Shown here in pieces: positions 1-10,619 of a stretch of 64,000 nt of DNA; positions within the stretch are counted from its first letter, which is position 1, and each line of letters begins with the position of its first letter. The notes beneath the pieces are model-generated. The model was given only the letters and a program-made list of their open reading frames with translations. It was not told the DNA's origin and ran no database searches. This DNA is from Lineus longissimus (taxonomy: Eukaryota; Nemertea; Pilidiophora; Heteronemertea; Lineidae), in the NCBI RefSeq assembly GCF_910592395.1, contig NC_088319.1:6076001-6140000 (forward strand). Reading direction: 5' to 3'. The position numbers were made by a program, and so were the translations under genes.

Positions 1-511
1 CGACACAGGCTACTTCCAATCTCCTACAACTACCCATCATACCCCCTCAACTGCAGTCGCTCAACACCATCGAGCGCTACTTAATCGCCAAAATCATTCC
101 ATTCATGAAAATCCTCAGCCTCCCGTCAGGTGGGCAGAGAGGTGTGCATGGTCCAGTCGTTTGTGTTCCTTCTGATGTCGACACCACCACACAAATTCTT
201 CCTCGCTTGCCGACAGATGACCACCTTGTCAAACAGAAACTTAAGCGTAAACTCCAATACAAAGGCCACCATATCTACCAATATGCATCACCACAGGCCA
301 TGGACCTCGCTATACATTACTTGAAAACACATAAACCATTCTATAAGCATGTGACTCCAGCTCCTCTTCCAACCCAACACGATGACAATACCACTGATCC
401 CAACACTCCAACTCCAGACCCACTGCCTGGCAACTACTGTCACGACAGCTCTACCAAACCCACCACTCCAGCTGAAATCCCCGCACAGGACAACAACGTC
501 ATTGGTGATGA

Positions 512-1235
512 CAGGTCCCATGGGCAAGAACTCACTCCTCCATCTTCGGCCTCGCCCCTGGGGAGGGCTCCACGCCAGTTGGTCTTTTCAGTTGGCCTCA
601 CTGCGAAGAGCAAGCCTTCCCTGTCCAATTTCCAACAGGCCAGTTCGGCTATTCAATTCAACGCGACAGCAAGTTATCCTTGGCGCGATATTTCAATGCC
701 AGGCTCTTCAATGCCGACAATCGCTTTGCCCAAGACCAAAATTACATTTTCTATGCACAACACGCATCAGAAATCCACTTCATTCAGTCAAATATCTCCA
801 TTGCTCTCCGAAAAGGAACACAAAGAACAACAGACGGTCGACAAATCACGTGCGCTGATCTAACAGACCGGCAATCACTAAAGCAACTGCTGCAAAAGGA
901 AGGAGGCTGTCGTTTCCTCCAACCAGTTCGCGGCACACCAGCATACTGGGAACGAACGCTTAAAGATGTACTTGCCATGATCCAGCAATTAGGTATTCCA
1001 ACCTGTTTCTGCAGTTTCTCAGCAGCTGATAGACGATGGCCCGAGATCACCAGCGTCATTCTTCAACAAGAAGGCAAAGCCATCCCAGAAACAATTAGTT
1101 GGAAACGCCGTCAAGAAATCATTGCAAGTAACCCAGTGACTGCAGCTAGAATGTTCGAATATAGGGTTCAAACATTCATCACTGAAGTAATCCTAGCGCC
1201 AGAAACCAATAGGCAAAGTCAACAATTAGTAATTC
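512..1235 (+). pseudogene. Helitron Rep, N-terminal (Helitron_like_N) region
   Basis: The second reading frame encodes the conserved N-terminal region of Helitron Rep proteins. It begins around a PGEG motif near 557 and passes through QFGYSIQRDSKLSLARYFN near 642. It then runs through RYFNARLFNADNRF, RFLQPVRGTPAYWERTLKD and DVLAMIQQLG to NPVTAARMFEYR near 1130. The order and wording match the family closely. The frame is lost near 1235, where a one-base change moves the relaxase core into another frame. Two stop codons at 506-511 close this frame upstream, and the sequence before that is proline- and threonine-rich with no recognisable domain, so the natural start cannot be given. Confidence 0.8.
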
Positions 1236-2410
1236 CGAACCGAGTTCCAACAAAGAGGCTGGCAGCACATTCACTGTCTATTTTGGATTCAAGATGCTCC
1301 CTTGCTAGACAAGGCTACAGACAATGACATCAGCCACTTCATCGACAAATACATATCGTGCGCCAAACCTAGTGAACTCAATGACAAGGAGCTTTATGAC
1401 ATTGTAACTAAAGTTCAAATGCACAGCCCAGCACATTCACGGACTTGTCGCAAAGGCAACAAAATTTGCCGTTTCAATTTCCCTCGTCCACCTTCAACCT
1501 TCACTTTCATACTCCGCCCAAAATCATTCGATGACATCACTGGACCAGACAAGCAAAAAGCTAGGAAGAACATTGCTGAGGTCAGACAAGCCATACAAGA
1601 CGCCACGTTCCAAACTGCAGAAGACGTATTCCAAGGCACAGGGATTGCTGAAATAACCATCCAGGACAGCCTTCGCACAGTCAACAGAAGAAATGCTGCT
1701 ATTCTGAAACGAGAACCACATGACTGCTGGGTTAATCCTTACAACCCCCACTTACTACGTGCCTGGTATGCCAATATGGACATACAATACATCCTAGATG
1801 CTTACAGTTGTGTGATGTACATTGTTTCTTACATCAGCAAAGCCGAAAAAGGACAAGGAGCACTACTCAAAGAAGCCCCAAGAAAATGCAAAGAAAACGA
1901 CCTGGACGTTGCACAAGAGATGCGATGTTTAGGTAATGTATACCTGAACCACAGAGAAATCAGCATCCTAGAAGCAGTGTACTGCGTCACCGGCATACCC
2001 CTCAAAGCTTGCGCCACTGATGTCGTCTTCATCCCCACAGACATAGACAGCATTCGAATCACACTACCACTACAAACAATCCAAAATAACAACAACAACA
2101 CCAACGGCAAGGTATGAACAAATAATACCCTCGACAGGTACATTGCACGACCAAACGACGCCACATTCACCAACATGAACCTAGCCGACTTTGCTGCCAA
2201 ATACCGCTTGGCAACCAAACCAAATAACAACTCGAAGATGACGATGAGCCACCACAGCAACTACAAAAACCAGTCACCGCCCCTGATGCAACCCTGACAA
2301 AACACCAGTTACAAAACAACCTCGGACACATCACACTTCGACAAAAGAAATTTGTCATCCGCTTCCAAAAGTTCAACATTGACAAACAACCCAAGAAATA
2401 CTATGAAAAC
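1236..2410 (+). pseudogene. Helitron Rep HUH relaxase core
   Basis: This is the rolling-circle nuclease that nicks and rejoins single-stranded DNA during Helitron transposition. The metal-binding HUH motif is visible as [12 protein letters not shown], with His-Ile-His at 1266-1274. The paired catalytic tyrosines follow as YIVSYISK (Y-x3-Y-x2-K) at 1818-1841. Both active-site motifs survive, but they lie out of frame with the preceding domain, and an in-frame TGA at 2115-2117 truncates the protein before LDRYIARPND, a segment normally downstream. The link to the helicase resumes in another frame near 2350 with FVIRFQKFNIDKQPKKYYEN. The enzyme is therefore recently decayed rather than ancient. 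Confidence 0.82.
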
Positions 2411-4770
2411 CTCCTACGCCTATACCTACCACACAGGACCGATGCTGACTTGCAGCCACCACCATACGACAGCCATGAAACCCACTACAAAACAGGCACA
2501 CTTGCTGATATCCCCATCCACAAGATCATTGCCAAACACCAGGCAATATATGAACCCAACAAACACACCATAGACAACGCTCTCCAAATGCTACAAGACA
2601 ACCCCTACCAAGAGGATGCATGGGCAGAACTTGCACCGGACACAGAACAACAGAGACAAGAAGATGCAAACGACAAACAGCTACCAGAAGACAACAGTGA
2701 TGACGAAGAAGACGCACCACTACTCAACAGCATACCAGCTTCCAACAACCACATCCCCACCAGCAATGAATCCAGCGTGACAGTGCACAACTTGCCTTCC
2801 GCTCCAACACCACAACCAGCGCCAGATGCACAAACACTGAACAAAACCCTCAATTTAGAACAAAGACGTCTTTTCAATTTCGTCAGCTGGTGGTCCTCAA
2901 ACCGCAGTCAAGACCCAGACACCAAACCTTTCCACATCTTCCTCTCTGGAGGAGCAGGTACAGGCAAGTCGCATCTCATACACTGCATCACCCACGAGGC
3001 CAACAGACAGTTAAAAAGAACAGTCCAATCCCCACCAGACATTAAAGTACTTGTTTTGGCAAGTACAGGTACAGCTGCCAAAAACATCAACGGTCAAACT
3101 GCACTCACAGCACTTGGTATACCAAAGAACTTGCACCGGACACAGAACAACAGAGACAAGAAGATGCAAACGACAAACAGCTACCAGAAGACAACAGTGA
3201 TGACGAAGAAGACACACTACTACTCAACAGCATACCAGCTTCCAACAACCACATCCCCACCAGCAATGAATCCAGCGTGACAGTGCACAACTTGCCTTCC
3301 GCTCCAACACCACAACCCGCGCCAGATGCACAAACAATGAACAAAACCCTCAATTTAGAACAAAGACGTCTTTTCAATTTCGTCAGCTGGTGGTCCTCAA
3401 ACCGCAGTCAAGACCCAGACATCAAACCTTTCCACATCTTCCTCTCTGGAGGAGCAGGTACAGGCAAGTCGCATCTCATACACTGCATCACCCACGAGGC
3501 CAACCGACAGTTAAAACGAACAGTCCAATCCCCACCAGACATTAAAGTACTTGTTTTGGCAAGTACAGGTACAGCTGCCAAAAACATCAACGGTCAAACT
3601 GCACTCACAGCACTTGGTATACCAAAGGCATTAACTTTACCATACAAACCTTTAGGCGAAGCCCGCATATCTCAACTTCGGGCCAAGTTGGAGAACACTG
3701 ACCTAGTCATCATCAATGAAATCTCCATGATCAACCAACCACTGCTCACATACATACATGGCCGCCTCCAACACATAAAGAAATACACATCAAGCTAAAT
3801 CTACTTCGGCAATACTTCCATTCTAACTGTCGGAGACTTCTACCAACTTGCTCCAGTAAGACCACCTCCGCTGTACAAAGATCCGACAGATATCACTAAC
3901 ATATGGTCCATCTTCTCCCTCTGGCAACTAGTAGACATCATGCGACAAAAAGGCGACAAAACCTTCACTAAAATGTTGAACCGCATCAGAGTCAGGCCAA
4001 AACAACAACCTCTTGCACCACAAAACCATGCCATGCTCCTATCAAGACTGGACAAAACCATACCTGATGACACCCTCCACATATTCCCGACCCGCAAAGA
4101 AGTTGACAACTTCAACCACATGCAACTCAACTCCACCTCCCCAAACATTCAACATATTCCACCCTTAGACGTCTACAAACAAAACAAACGTCCCCGCAAA
4201 GCCACTCCACCCACAACCACTACACAGCTTCCAGGTAGTAAGCCTGACACACTTGCCAAACATGCACAAGTCATGCTCACTCAAAATATTGATGTTGCCG
4301 ATGGGTTGGTCAATGGCGCCTGTGGCACTATTACACATATTCCACCGCCAGGCCCGAATACAAAAGTCCCACCATACATCTGCGTTCATTACCTTAACCA
4401 CCACACTGGGCTTGCAACAAAACGTTGCCAAACAACCAAAGATGCCATCCCACAGGGCTCAATCATCATCAAACACCAACCAGTACATGATCAACCAACA
4501 TCCAACAATTTCGTCCGCCATCAGTTCCCCATCTCCCTTGCATGGACCTGCACTGCACATAAAGTACAAGGTGTTACAACACATCATGCCGCTGTCGCTC
4601 TGAAACACATCTTCACCCCTGGCCAGGCATACGTAGCGCTCAGTCGCGTCACTTCCTTACAAGGCCTATACCTCTTGGATGATACATTCTCCAAAATCTA
4701 CTGCAATGCACACGTCACAGAAACAATACAAACAATGCCCACTGCAAACATATCACCCGCCGAACCTATT
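2330..4770 (+). pseudogene. Helitron Pif1-type helicase domain, broken
   Basis: This is the superfamily 1B helicase half of the element, which would unwind donor DNA after nicking. The Walker A loop appears as FLSGGAGTGKSHL near 2936-2975 and again near 3440 because of an internal duplication. Motif II reads LVIINEISMI near 3705, where the family normally has Asp-Glu, so the key Asp is Asn. After an in-frame stop at 3796-3798 the same frame continues with TVGDFYQLAPV and IMRQKGDKTF. It ends with the C-terminal motifs AWTCTAHKVQGVT near 4540 and QAYVALSRVTSLQGLYL near 4625. With a duplication, a nonsense codon and an altered motif II, this helicase cannot be active. Confidence 0.85.
2627..3626 (+). 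repeat. 500-bp tandem duplication inside the helicase
   Basis: Positions 2627-3126 recur at 3127-3626 with an offset of exactly 500 bases. By eye I count about seven substitutions and no indel. Because 500 is not a multiple of three, the second copy is read in a different frame. The unit starts at GAACTTGCACCGGACACAG and carries the Walker A motif, so the element has two P-loop segments. Low divergence means the duplication is young compared with the decay of the element. Confidence 0.93.
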
Positions 4771-4789
4771 TCCAACATCCACACAACTG

Positions 4790-5480
4790 ACCACTTCATT
4801 ATCACACACCACAACATCGAAGGTCTCCAACATCACATGCCAGCCACTCAGAACACTCAAATCCAACACGCTCAATCATATGCCTCACAGAGACATGGGT
4901 CACTACAGCCCATCCAGACAACAACACCTTCGCTCTCCCAGGCCAGACATTCATCAACATACCCAGATCACACTGCTATCCCCAAACCAACAACAACACT
5001 GGTGAACCCACCAATAAACTATACGCCACCATGCTCAAAGGTGGGGTTGGTGTCTACATCAAAGAACACATCCCACACACAACAACACATCATGAAGACC
5101 ACCACCTAGAACATCTCATCATCAACACTACAACTCCACCCCTCACCATCATCAACATATACCGCCCACCAAAGTACAGCCTGCCACAATTCCTACCCCA
5201 CCTCACAAAACTTCTCCAAAGAACAGCCACAGCCCATCCAAACACACCCACCATCGCTGTAGGTGACTACAACATTGACTTCCTCAAACAACCCCAAAAC
5301 CAAACTTCTGACCAATTCGCCGACATCGGCTGCGCTCAAATGATAAAAGTCCCCACAACCACAGGCAACACCCTCCTTGACCACATCTACCAATACACAG
5401 CACCACCCACTACAATATTTGGCAAATGTCACACATACTACAGTTACCACGATATCACATTCGCAGCATTCCCCCTTTAA
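4790..5480 (+). pseudogene. Helentron C-terminal EEP-type endonuclease domain
   Basis: After the helicase comes the start of an apurinic-like endonuclease: IITHHNIEGLQHHM near 4800. A frameshift near 4855 is followed by IICLTETWV near 4875, then KGGVGVYIKEHI near 5036, NIYRPPKYSLPQFLPHL near 5152 and the catalytic GDYNIDFL near 5260. It ends with TLLDHIYQY and YSYHDITFAAFPL. These are the successive motifs of the EEP nuclease fold also used by non-LTR retrotransposons. The family's terminal Ser-Asp-His is Ser-Tyr-His here, which removes a catalytic Asp. I read it as part of the Helitron and not a separate LINE because it continues directly from the helicase on the same strand with the usual spacing. 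Confidence 0.75.
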
Positions 5481-5570
5481 GAACTTCTCATTAACTAGCT
5501 GTATGTTCATGATGTACATCGCCTTTCATTAGAGTCAACATGTACATGTACTGTATCTACTTCCTACATT

Positions 5571-6160
5571 ATGAGTACTGGTGCATGCCTTACCCTGGTG
5601 CATGCCTTTGTTACATCTCACCTGGACTACTGCAATGCTCTCCTCTACGGCATCACGGAACAGCAGTATGGCAGGTTGCAGCGTGTTCTAAATGCTGCAG
5701 CCAGGGTTACATGCTTGATTCCCAAGTTTGACCGCATCAGTCCGGTTCTGATGCGGCTCCATTGGCTGCCTGTCAAGGCAAGGGTTGAGTTTAAGATACT
5801 CTTGCTCACCTACAAGGCAGTCCATGGAGCGTCACCGGCTTACCTGACTGATATAGTACAACGCCGACGTGGGTCAGCCTATTCCTTCAGGGCTGACGCC
5901 GCTTTCCTTCTACAGGAGCTACGCACCAAGTGCATACGTTTTGGTGACAGATCCTTCTACAAGGCGGCGCCACTCTTATGGAATGGGCTGCCCACACACA
6001 TTAGACTTGCGGAGTCAAAGGCAGCTTTTGGAACAATGCTAAAAGCACACCTTTTTCGAGTGTATTTCAAAGGCGCCTGAGAGTTGGTAAAATTTTTCAC
6101 CAAATTTGGGCGCTTTAGAAATGTCATATTTGATTTGATTGATTGATACTGCGTATGTAT
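5571..6160 (+). mobile_element. 5'-truncated CR1/L2-like LINE, reverse transcriptase C-terminus
   Basis: The frame from 5571 to 6080 encodes the tail of a non-LTR reverse transcriptase. It contains HLDYCNALLYGI, LQRVLNAAARV, ISPVLMRLHWLPV and RVEFKILLLTYKAVHG, then AAPLLWNGLPTHIR. These are the usual markers downstream of the polymerase fingers and palm in the CR1/L2 group. Catalytic motifs are absent because the copy is 5'-truncated, as is normal for such insertions. The tail after the stop codon at 6078 ends in TTTGATTTGATTGATTGAT, the short tandem tail typical of this group. The frame is open over its full length, so the copy is not old. Confidence 0.82.
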
Positions 6161-6239
6161 GTCTCTCTATGTCATGTATGTCAAACACTCAATGTGAAAC
6201 AAGCCACATATTTTAGAATGTGTAAAATAAAGAATGCAA

Positions 6240-6600
6240 CAAATATCTCGCCTCCTGGCATTTACGGCTGCAAGTGATCTACCAAGCACTCATTTGGTCA
6301 CAACTCCTCCACCCCCCACCCCCCACCCCTCAACGTTCCCACACCCCTTCCGTGGCGGAGACTCCCGAGTCTGCTAGCAGACTCAGCGCCATTTCTAGTT
6401 ATGATCATTAATACACGGAACGAGAATTTAAGTGCCTGAATATTTTGGATCAAGTATGTCTAGAAGGAGAGACATGAGGTCGGTCTTTGCTTGATATAAC
6501 CAAAATATTAATCACGCCTATAATGTTTGTTGATTCAAATGCCAGCACTGTTTTCATCATCATCAACTGCTTCATTACACGTGTCGTCTTCCCCGGTATT
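6240..6600. other. Non-coding spacer with C-rich tract
   Basis: No coding signal is visible. A C-rich run lies at about 6310-6330. The only structural sign is its position between the LINE tail and the minisatellite. Confidence 0.5.
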
Positions 6601-7135
6601 CTCTATTGTGACTGTCTCAACTCGCTCATCGTGTGTGAAAAAACGCTGTAGCAGCCAGTCTCTGATTCGGTCTTTGTTGTGGCTGTTCCGTCTCTCTAAC
6701 CGTGAGTGACAAGATGGTGGCGCTGCCAATTCCAAGTCGGTCCTGTTTTTTCTCTTTCAGCTTTTTCACCGTGCGCGACTAGGCGGTGGAGTAGCCAGGT
6801 CCGATTTGGTCTCGCTGTGACTGTCTGAAAACTCTCTCACCGTAAGTGACAAGAGGATGGCGACGCCTGGTCAAAGTCGGACTGGTTGCGTCTGTCTCAA
6901 GTAACAAGTCGATGGAGTAGCTGGGTCCGATTCGGTCTGGTTGTGATTGTTTCAACTCTCTCACAGTGTCTGGAACGCGGTGGAGCAGCCAGGTTCGATC
7001 TGGGCTGGTTGTGAATATCTAATCTCTCTCACCGTATTGATAAGACGATGAAGCACCTAGGTCTGAATCAGTCTAGATGTAACCGAATCATCTATTTCAC
7101 TGTATTGGCAAGATGGCTCAGCAGCCTGGGTGCGT
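6600..7135. repeat. Degenerate 67-bp minisatellite, left part
   Basis: A diverged tandem repeat recurs about every 67 bases. Anchors are CAGGTCCGATTTGG near 6798, TGGGTCCGATTCGG near 6921, CAGGTTCGATCTGG near 6990 and TAGGTCTGAATCAG near 7058, each followed by ACTCTCTCACCGT-like segments. The array is cut near 7135 by the Harbinger element and resumes at about 8495 with CCAGGTCCGATTCGATGAG. Open frames here are repeat artefacts. Confidence 0.75.
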
Positions 7136-7439
7136 ATTCATGAAGCCTTCGTAGAATTGTCAGTAACGAACGATCTACGAGGCCCGAAGTAAGACTTTTG
7201 TAACTGTGTAGTAAGTCATCACGTGGTATTCACAAAGCATTATTATGGTTCTCCTAATGCCTTACTTACTTCACCTCTCGTAACGCTCACGTTGTTTTGC
7301 GCGGTTGAGCACTTTGGCCGGGGTGAGTCATTGATGTGTTATGAAATACAATTGAGCGTGTCGTCACTGTAATAGACCTATGTACAGGGACACCACAAGC
7401 TCTATACACCATTATTTCCCGGAATTTGCAAGAAGCGTG

Positions 7440-7928
7440 ATGGGACCGAAGAGGAGGAAAACTCTCGTCCCGCGAGATGACGAGGATGACACCATTTCTA
7501 ACAGCCGTCAGCCGAAGTTTTCCTCCACCGAAGTTCTAAAGTTAGTTAGTCTTGTGGAAAAGAATTGGGGGGTTATTAATGACAAGTTTTCAGACGTGAT
7601 TACATTGAAGCGAAAGCAGGATGTGTGGAGTGACATAACGCGAAGAGTGAACAGCGTTGACACCGTACTTAGAACAAACAAAAGCATTCGGCACAAGTGG
7701 GACGATATGAAATCAAAAGTCAAACAGGAGGCCGTCTATGTAAAAAAAGATGGCAACGTGCCATTGGAAGATGCCATTCCTCAGCTAACGGAATTGGAGG
7801 AAAGGATTGCAGGACTCATCGGGACTAAAATTATTGAGGGAATCCCTGGCGGCATAGATACAGAAGAGCCTGTCTCCGGCGACCATGACAACCACGAGGA
7901 CCGCGACTTCGATTTCAAAACGCTATAA
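7440..7928 (+). CDS. Harbinger accessory Myb/SANT-like DNA-binding protein
   Basis: This is the DNA-binding partner used by Harbinger transposases to reach the element ends and the nucleus. I start it at the ATG at 7440 (MGPKRRKTLVPRDDEDD), because the frame before it is weakly protein-like and this ATG has the better context; an in-frame ATG at 7380 is the alternative. The domain covers about residues 25-95: PKFSSTEVLKLVSLVEKNWG, then the spaced tryptophans of VWSDITRRVN and the RHKWDDMKSKVKQEA helix. The acidic tail ends FDFKTL. About 162 codons, no stop or frameshift. It is probably the only still-readable gene of this element and could act in trans with another copy's transposase. Confidence 0.72.
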   Translation: MGPKRRKTLVPRDDEDDTISNSRQPKFSSTEVLKLVSLVEKNWGVINDKFSDVITLKRKQDVWSDITRRVNSVDTVLRTNKSIRHKWDDMKSKVKQEAVYVKKDGNVPLEDAIPQLTELEERIAGLIGTKIIEGIPGGIDTEEPVSGDHDNHEDRDFDFKTL

Positions 7929-7947
7929 ACTGCTATGCTTTAGCTTC

Positions 7948-8322
7948 TTAAGCAGAGGAAACTCTGGTCACAATTCTTGATATGGTAGGTTGACTCAAGC
8001 CACTAGCCATGTCCCAATTAGCAAGTTGAAAACTGCCGGTAGCCAAAATCTGAGTGCAACACAGACCTGGAGAGTTGCTGGTACTGCACGTGATCGCATG
8101 GTGATTGGTGGCTGGGGCAATCTCACCTGCTAACAGGTCGATGATTTCAAGGAGGACTGGTCGAGTCATCCGGTACCGCTGATATAAATCTACGTCATCG
8201 TAGACGTCGAGTGGTTGTAATCTGTCTCTAAACACACGTTGCCGCCGTAAAGCCCGTCTGGCCTCAACCTCTTCCAATAAAACCAACGCAGCTGCCATGC
8301 TTGTAGCGTACAAGTGTTTCAA
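7948..8322 (-). pseudogene. Harbinger transposase N-terminus, catalytic domain deleted
   Basis: The minus-strand frame encodes the helix-turn-helix half of a HARBI1-like transposase. Visible are RVFRDRLQPLDVYDDVDLYQRYRMTR, then ILATGSFQLANWDMASGLSQPTISRIVTRVS, the recognition helix region. The part between reads ITCSTSNSPGLCC where the family has an LLQVC-like helix, suggesting compensating indels. The frame stops just after the HTH, before any of the three acidic residues of the DDE nuclease domain. At about 124 codons it is roughly a third of a normal transposase. It cannot catalyse transposition. Confidence 0.72.
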
Positions 8323-8639
8323 ACTATTTACGAAAACTCAACGAAGCCTAAAACACCTCACGTAATTCTAGTAACGTGTTACGAGGTCGATTGAAGTAAC
8401 GAGTGCTTTGTGAATATGACGCAAATCGATAAAAGCACACTACGAGCGGTGTACGAGTTCGTAAACGCTTACTAAGCCCTAAGAAAGCCCCAGGTCCGAT
8501 TCGATGAGTTTTTACTGTCTCGTGCTTCTTTCCCAGTATGGCACAAGAACTGTTTGCATAACATTTTGAAAACGACAGCCAAAATTTCCCTCGACTCTGA
8601 TTGTCAGATATCATCACCATGCCCAATCGAATGAATTAA

Positions 8640-9070
8640 CCATTAATGGGCCACAATAGACTTGCCCGATTATTTATTCTCGAAGTCAGTTTAGAGTAGT
8701 GAAGTGCACTCCTTACATCCCGCTCCTACGTAATCTCGGAAAGAAAACTACGGATAAAAGAGTTCTTTATTAGATCAAGGCTTGCAACGACATATAAAAG
8801 GGAAAATGTAAGGACTTTGCAGCTAAACATTCTCTGTTCAGACTCTTTCCAAGCACCCTGTGCGGCCGACCTTGTTGATGGTTGGTACAAATTCCAATTA
8901 CTGGTCCATTAGGCGATAGGCTTCTTCTTCTCGGCTCGTTTTACACTGAAAATACAAAACGATCTCAGTGCAGAGGGCAACCATTTCTTGGAAAGTGTGT
9001 ATGCCAATTTTTATAAGAATCAGGCGGATTTCTATAAGAGGGGAATATATGCCAATCTCAGATTTGCCTT
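8640..9070. other. Non-coding, AT-rich spacer
   Basis: I see no gene, tandem repeat or clear TE end here. Reading frames are short and not protein-like. Confidence 0.4.
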
Positions 9071-9074
9071 AAAT

Positions 9075-10026
9075 GTTTTTTTGAATGACATTTAAAGTTA
9101 AAATATCTCAATGCTCCAATGACTGACCAGCTTTAATTTGGTAGATGTCGATCTGTGATGGAAGGAGCTGCAGAAATTTTTTTTAAAAATCGTAAGTAGG
9201 GGGTCACTGCAAAACAGTGTTTTTTTCTGTAATGACACATTTATTTCTGGCAATCCTGGATTTCACTCTCAACATCCCAAGCTAAGTTATGCATGATAGG
9301 ATTCCATGAGCTTGCCAAATACTATGCCACTTGAAAATATTGTAGGATAATGAAGGTGCGAGGGTATAGGTGGCGCCGAAGTCGGTGAAAATGTTTAAAC
9401 CAGTGCTTTTGGGGTCCAATATCTCTGTGCGCCCTCATCACATTTGAATGAAATCTTTTTTTTACCAGATAGCCCTGTATGTCTTCTAACATTCCTATAC
9501 AAATTTCAGTGGGGTTCAACCCTATTGACCCATTTATAGCTATCATCCAATCATGAATTGAGCAAAATTAAGCAAAACGTGAGGGGGCATTGAGAGGGAC
9601 CACTTCGCCCTATTCACCTGGAACTTGCAAGGCGGTGGAACGTTGTCAGATAAAAATAACCCTAAATATTTCAGCCCCAAAAAGCACTGATTTCAACGTT
9701 TTCACCCACTTCGACACCACCTATACCCTCGCGCCTTCATTATCCCACCATACTTTTAAGCGGCATAGTATTGGATAAGCTAATAGAATCCTATCATGCA
9801 TAAACTAGCTCGGGATGTTGAGGGCGCAGTCCAGGATTGCCTGAAATACATGTGTCATTTCAGAAAAAAAGCACTGTTTTGCAGTGCCCCTACAGGCCGC
9901 GCCCTAAACTACCCACGGGAACTTCCATTTGCCGCAGCTCCTTCCATCATAGATCGACATCTATCAAAATAAAGCTGGGCAGTTATCGGCGCATTGAGAT
10001 ATTTCAACGTCAAAAGCAATTTTTTT
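9075..10026. repeat. Long imperfect inverted repeat (hairpin), about 350-bp arms
   Basis: The stretch 9075-9425 matches the reverse complement of 9662-10026 throughout. Paired landmarks include GTAGATGTCGATCTGTGATG at 9141 with its complement near 9945. Others are CACTGCAAAACAGTG near 9206 and 9880, TTATGCATGATAGGATTC near 9286 and 9795, and GGATAATGAAGG near 9346 and 9735. The loop is about 240 bases. Arms differ by scattered substitutions and small indels, so the duplication is old. No coding capacity is visible. This fits a foldback element or a long-TIR non-autonomous transposon. Confidence 0.8.
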
Positions 10027-10619
10027 AAGAAGTCCAACTTTGACCCTCACAACTGTGACCGTTCGAGAAGCCCTAGAAAAAAAACTTTCAGGCAAATCAA
10101 TCATACTGATGTGGTTTAAAGTTCCATTTAACCCGGCGCGGTAAAAAAGCTGATTCGCGGGTTAAAAGCCGTCAAAAATCTCTCTCCCCCTAACTTCAGA
10201 CCCCACCAAACCCTGAAGTTATCATGCATAACGTATACACGAAAACTTCATCGTTTGACAGGCTAGAATAGGTCTCTTTGGCTCTGAAAGCCTTCCTCCG
10301 AGGTACGTCTAGTAAAAATTGATGAGCATCTAGATAGTACCATTTGAAGTAGAAAACGGAATTAAAGGCGTTATGAGCAAACGCAATCTCTAAGGATCCA
10401 TCCGTTACTGCTCCTTCAAGTTGGACGAGTTGTTTCCGGCCACCCGATATATAACCTCCCAAACAAGATTATCCTTAAGGTTATCCTCGCAACCACAATT
10501 AAGAAGAGGTCATCTAATCTGAGGAACAATGAGCTGGTTTCCACAAGGTAGGTCCACCATTGAGCAGATATTCAACCGTAGATATTGTGGAAGAGGTATA
10601 GGCAGCAGGGCAAACTTCG

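Larger units (their letters stand above)
1..5480 (+). mobile_element. Helentron-type Helitron, decayed, left end outside window
   Basis: One rolling-circle transposon explains all coding signal in this stretch: a Helitron-like N-terminal region, an HUH relaxase with a two-tyrosine motif, a Pif1-type helicase and a C-terminal endonuclease/exonuclease/phosphatase-like (EEP) domain, all on the plus strand and in that order. The added endonuclease is characteristic of the Helentron branch. The copy is dead: I see frameshifts near 1235 and 4855, in-frame stops at 2115-2117 and 3796-3798, and a 500-bp internal duplication that shifts frame. The left end lies before the window. The right end must fall between the end of the endonuclease frame at 5480 and the LINE that starts near 5570; I could not identify a terminal hairpin. 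Confidence 0.85.
7136..8493. mobile_element. Harbinger-family DNA transposon, internally deleted
   Basis: The element sits inside a minisatellite, which gives natural boundaries: array DNA stops near 7135 and resumes near 8495. It carries the two convergent genes typical of Harbinger elements: a Myb/SANT-like protein on the plus strand and a transposase N-terminus on the minus strand. Subterminal regions are inverted copies, for example GTATTCACAAAGCA near 7232 and its near reverse complement around 8402. The two frames stop only 20 bases apart, and the catalytic part of the transposase is missing, so an internal deletion has joined them. I could not define exact TIRs or a 3-bp TSD. Confidence 0.7.

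Noticed and set aside
10196-10462. 88-codon minus-strand frame, possibly a downstream exon of the peptide gene
   Set aside because: A TTTTTACTAG acceptor-like site near 10311 would continue the peptide frame briefly to a stop, but nothing else supports it.
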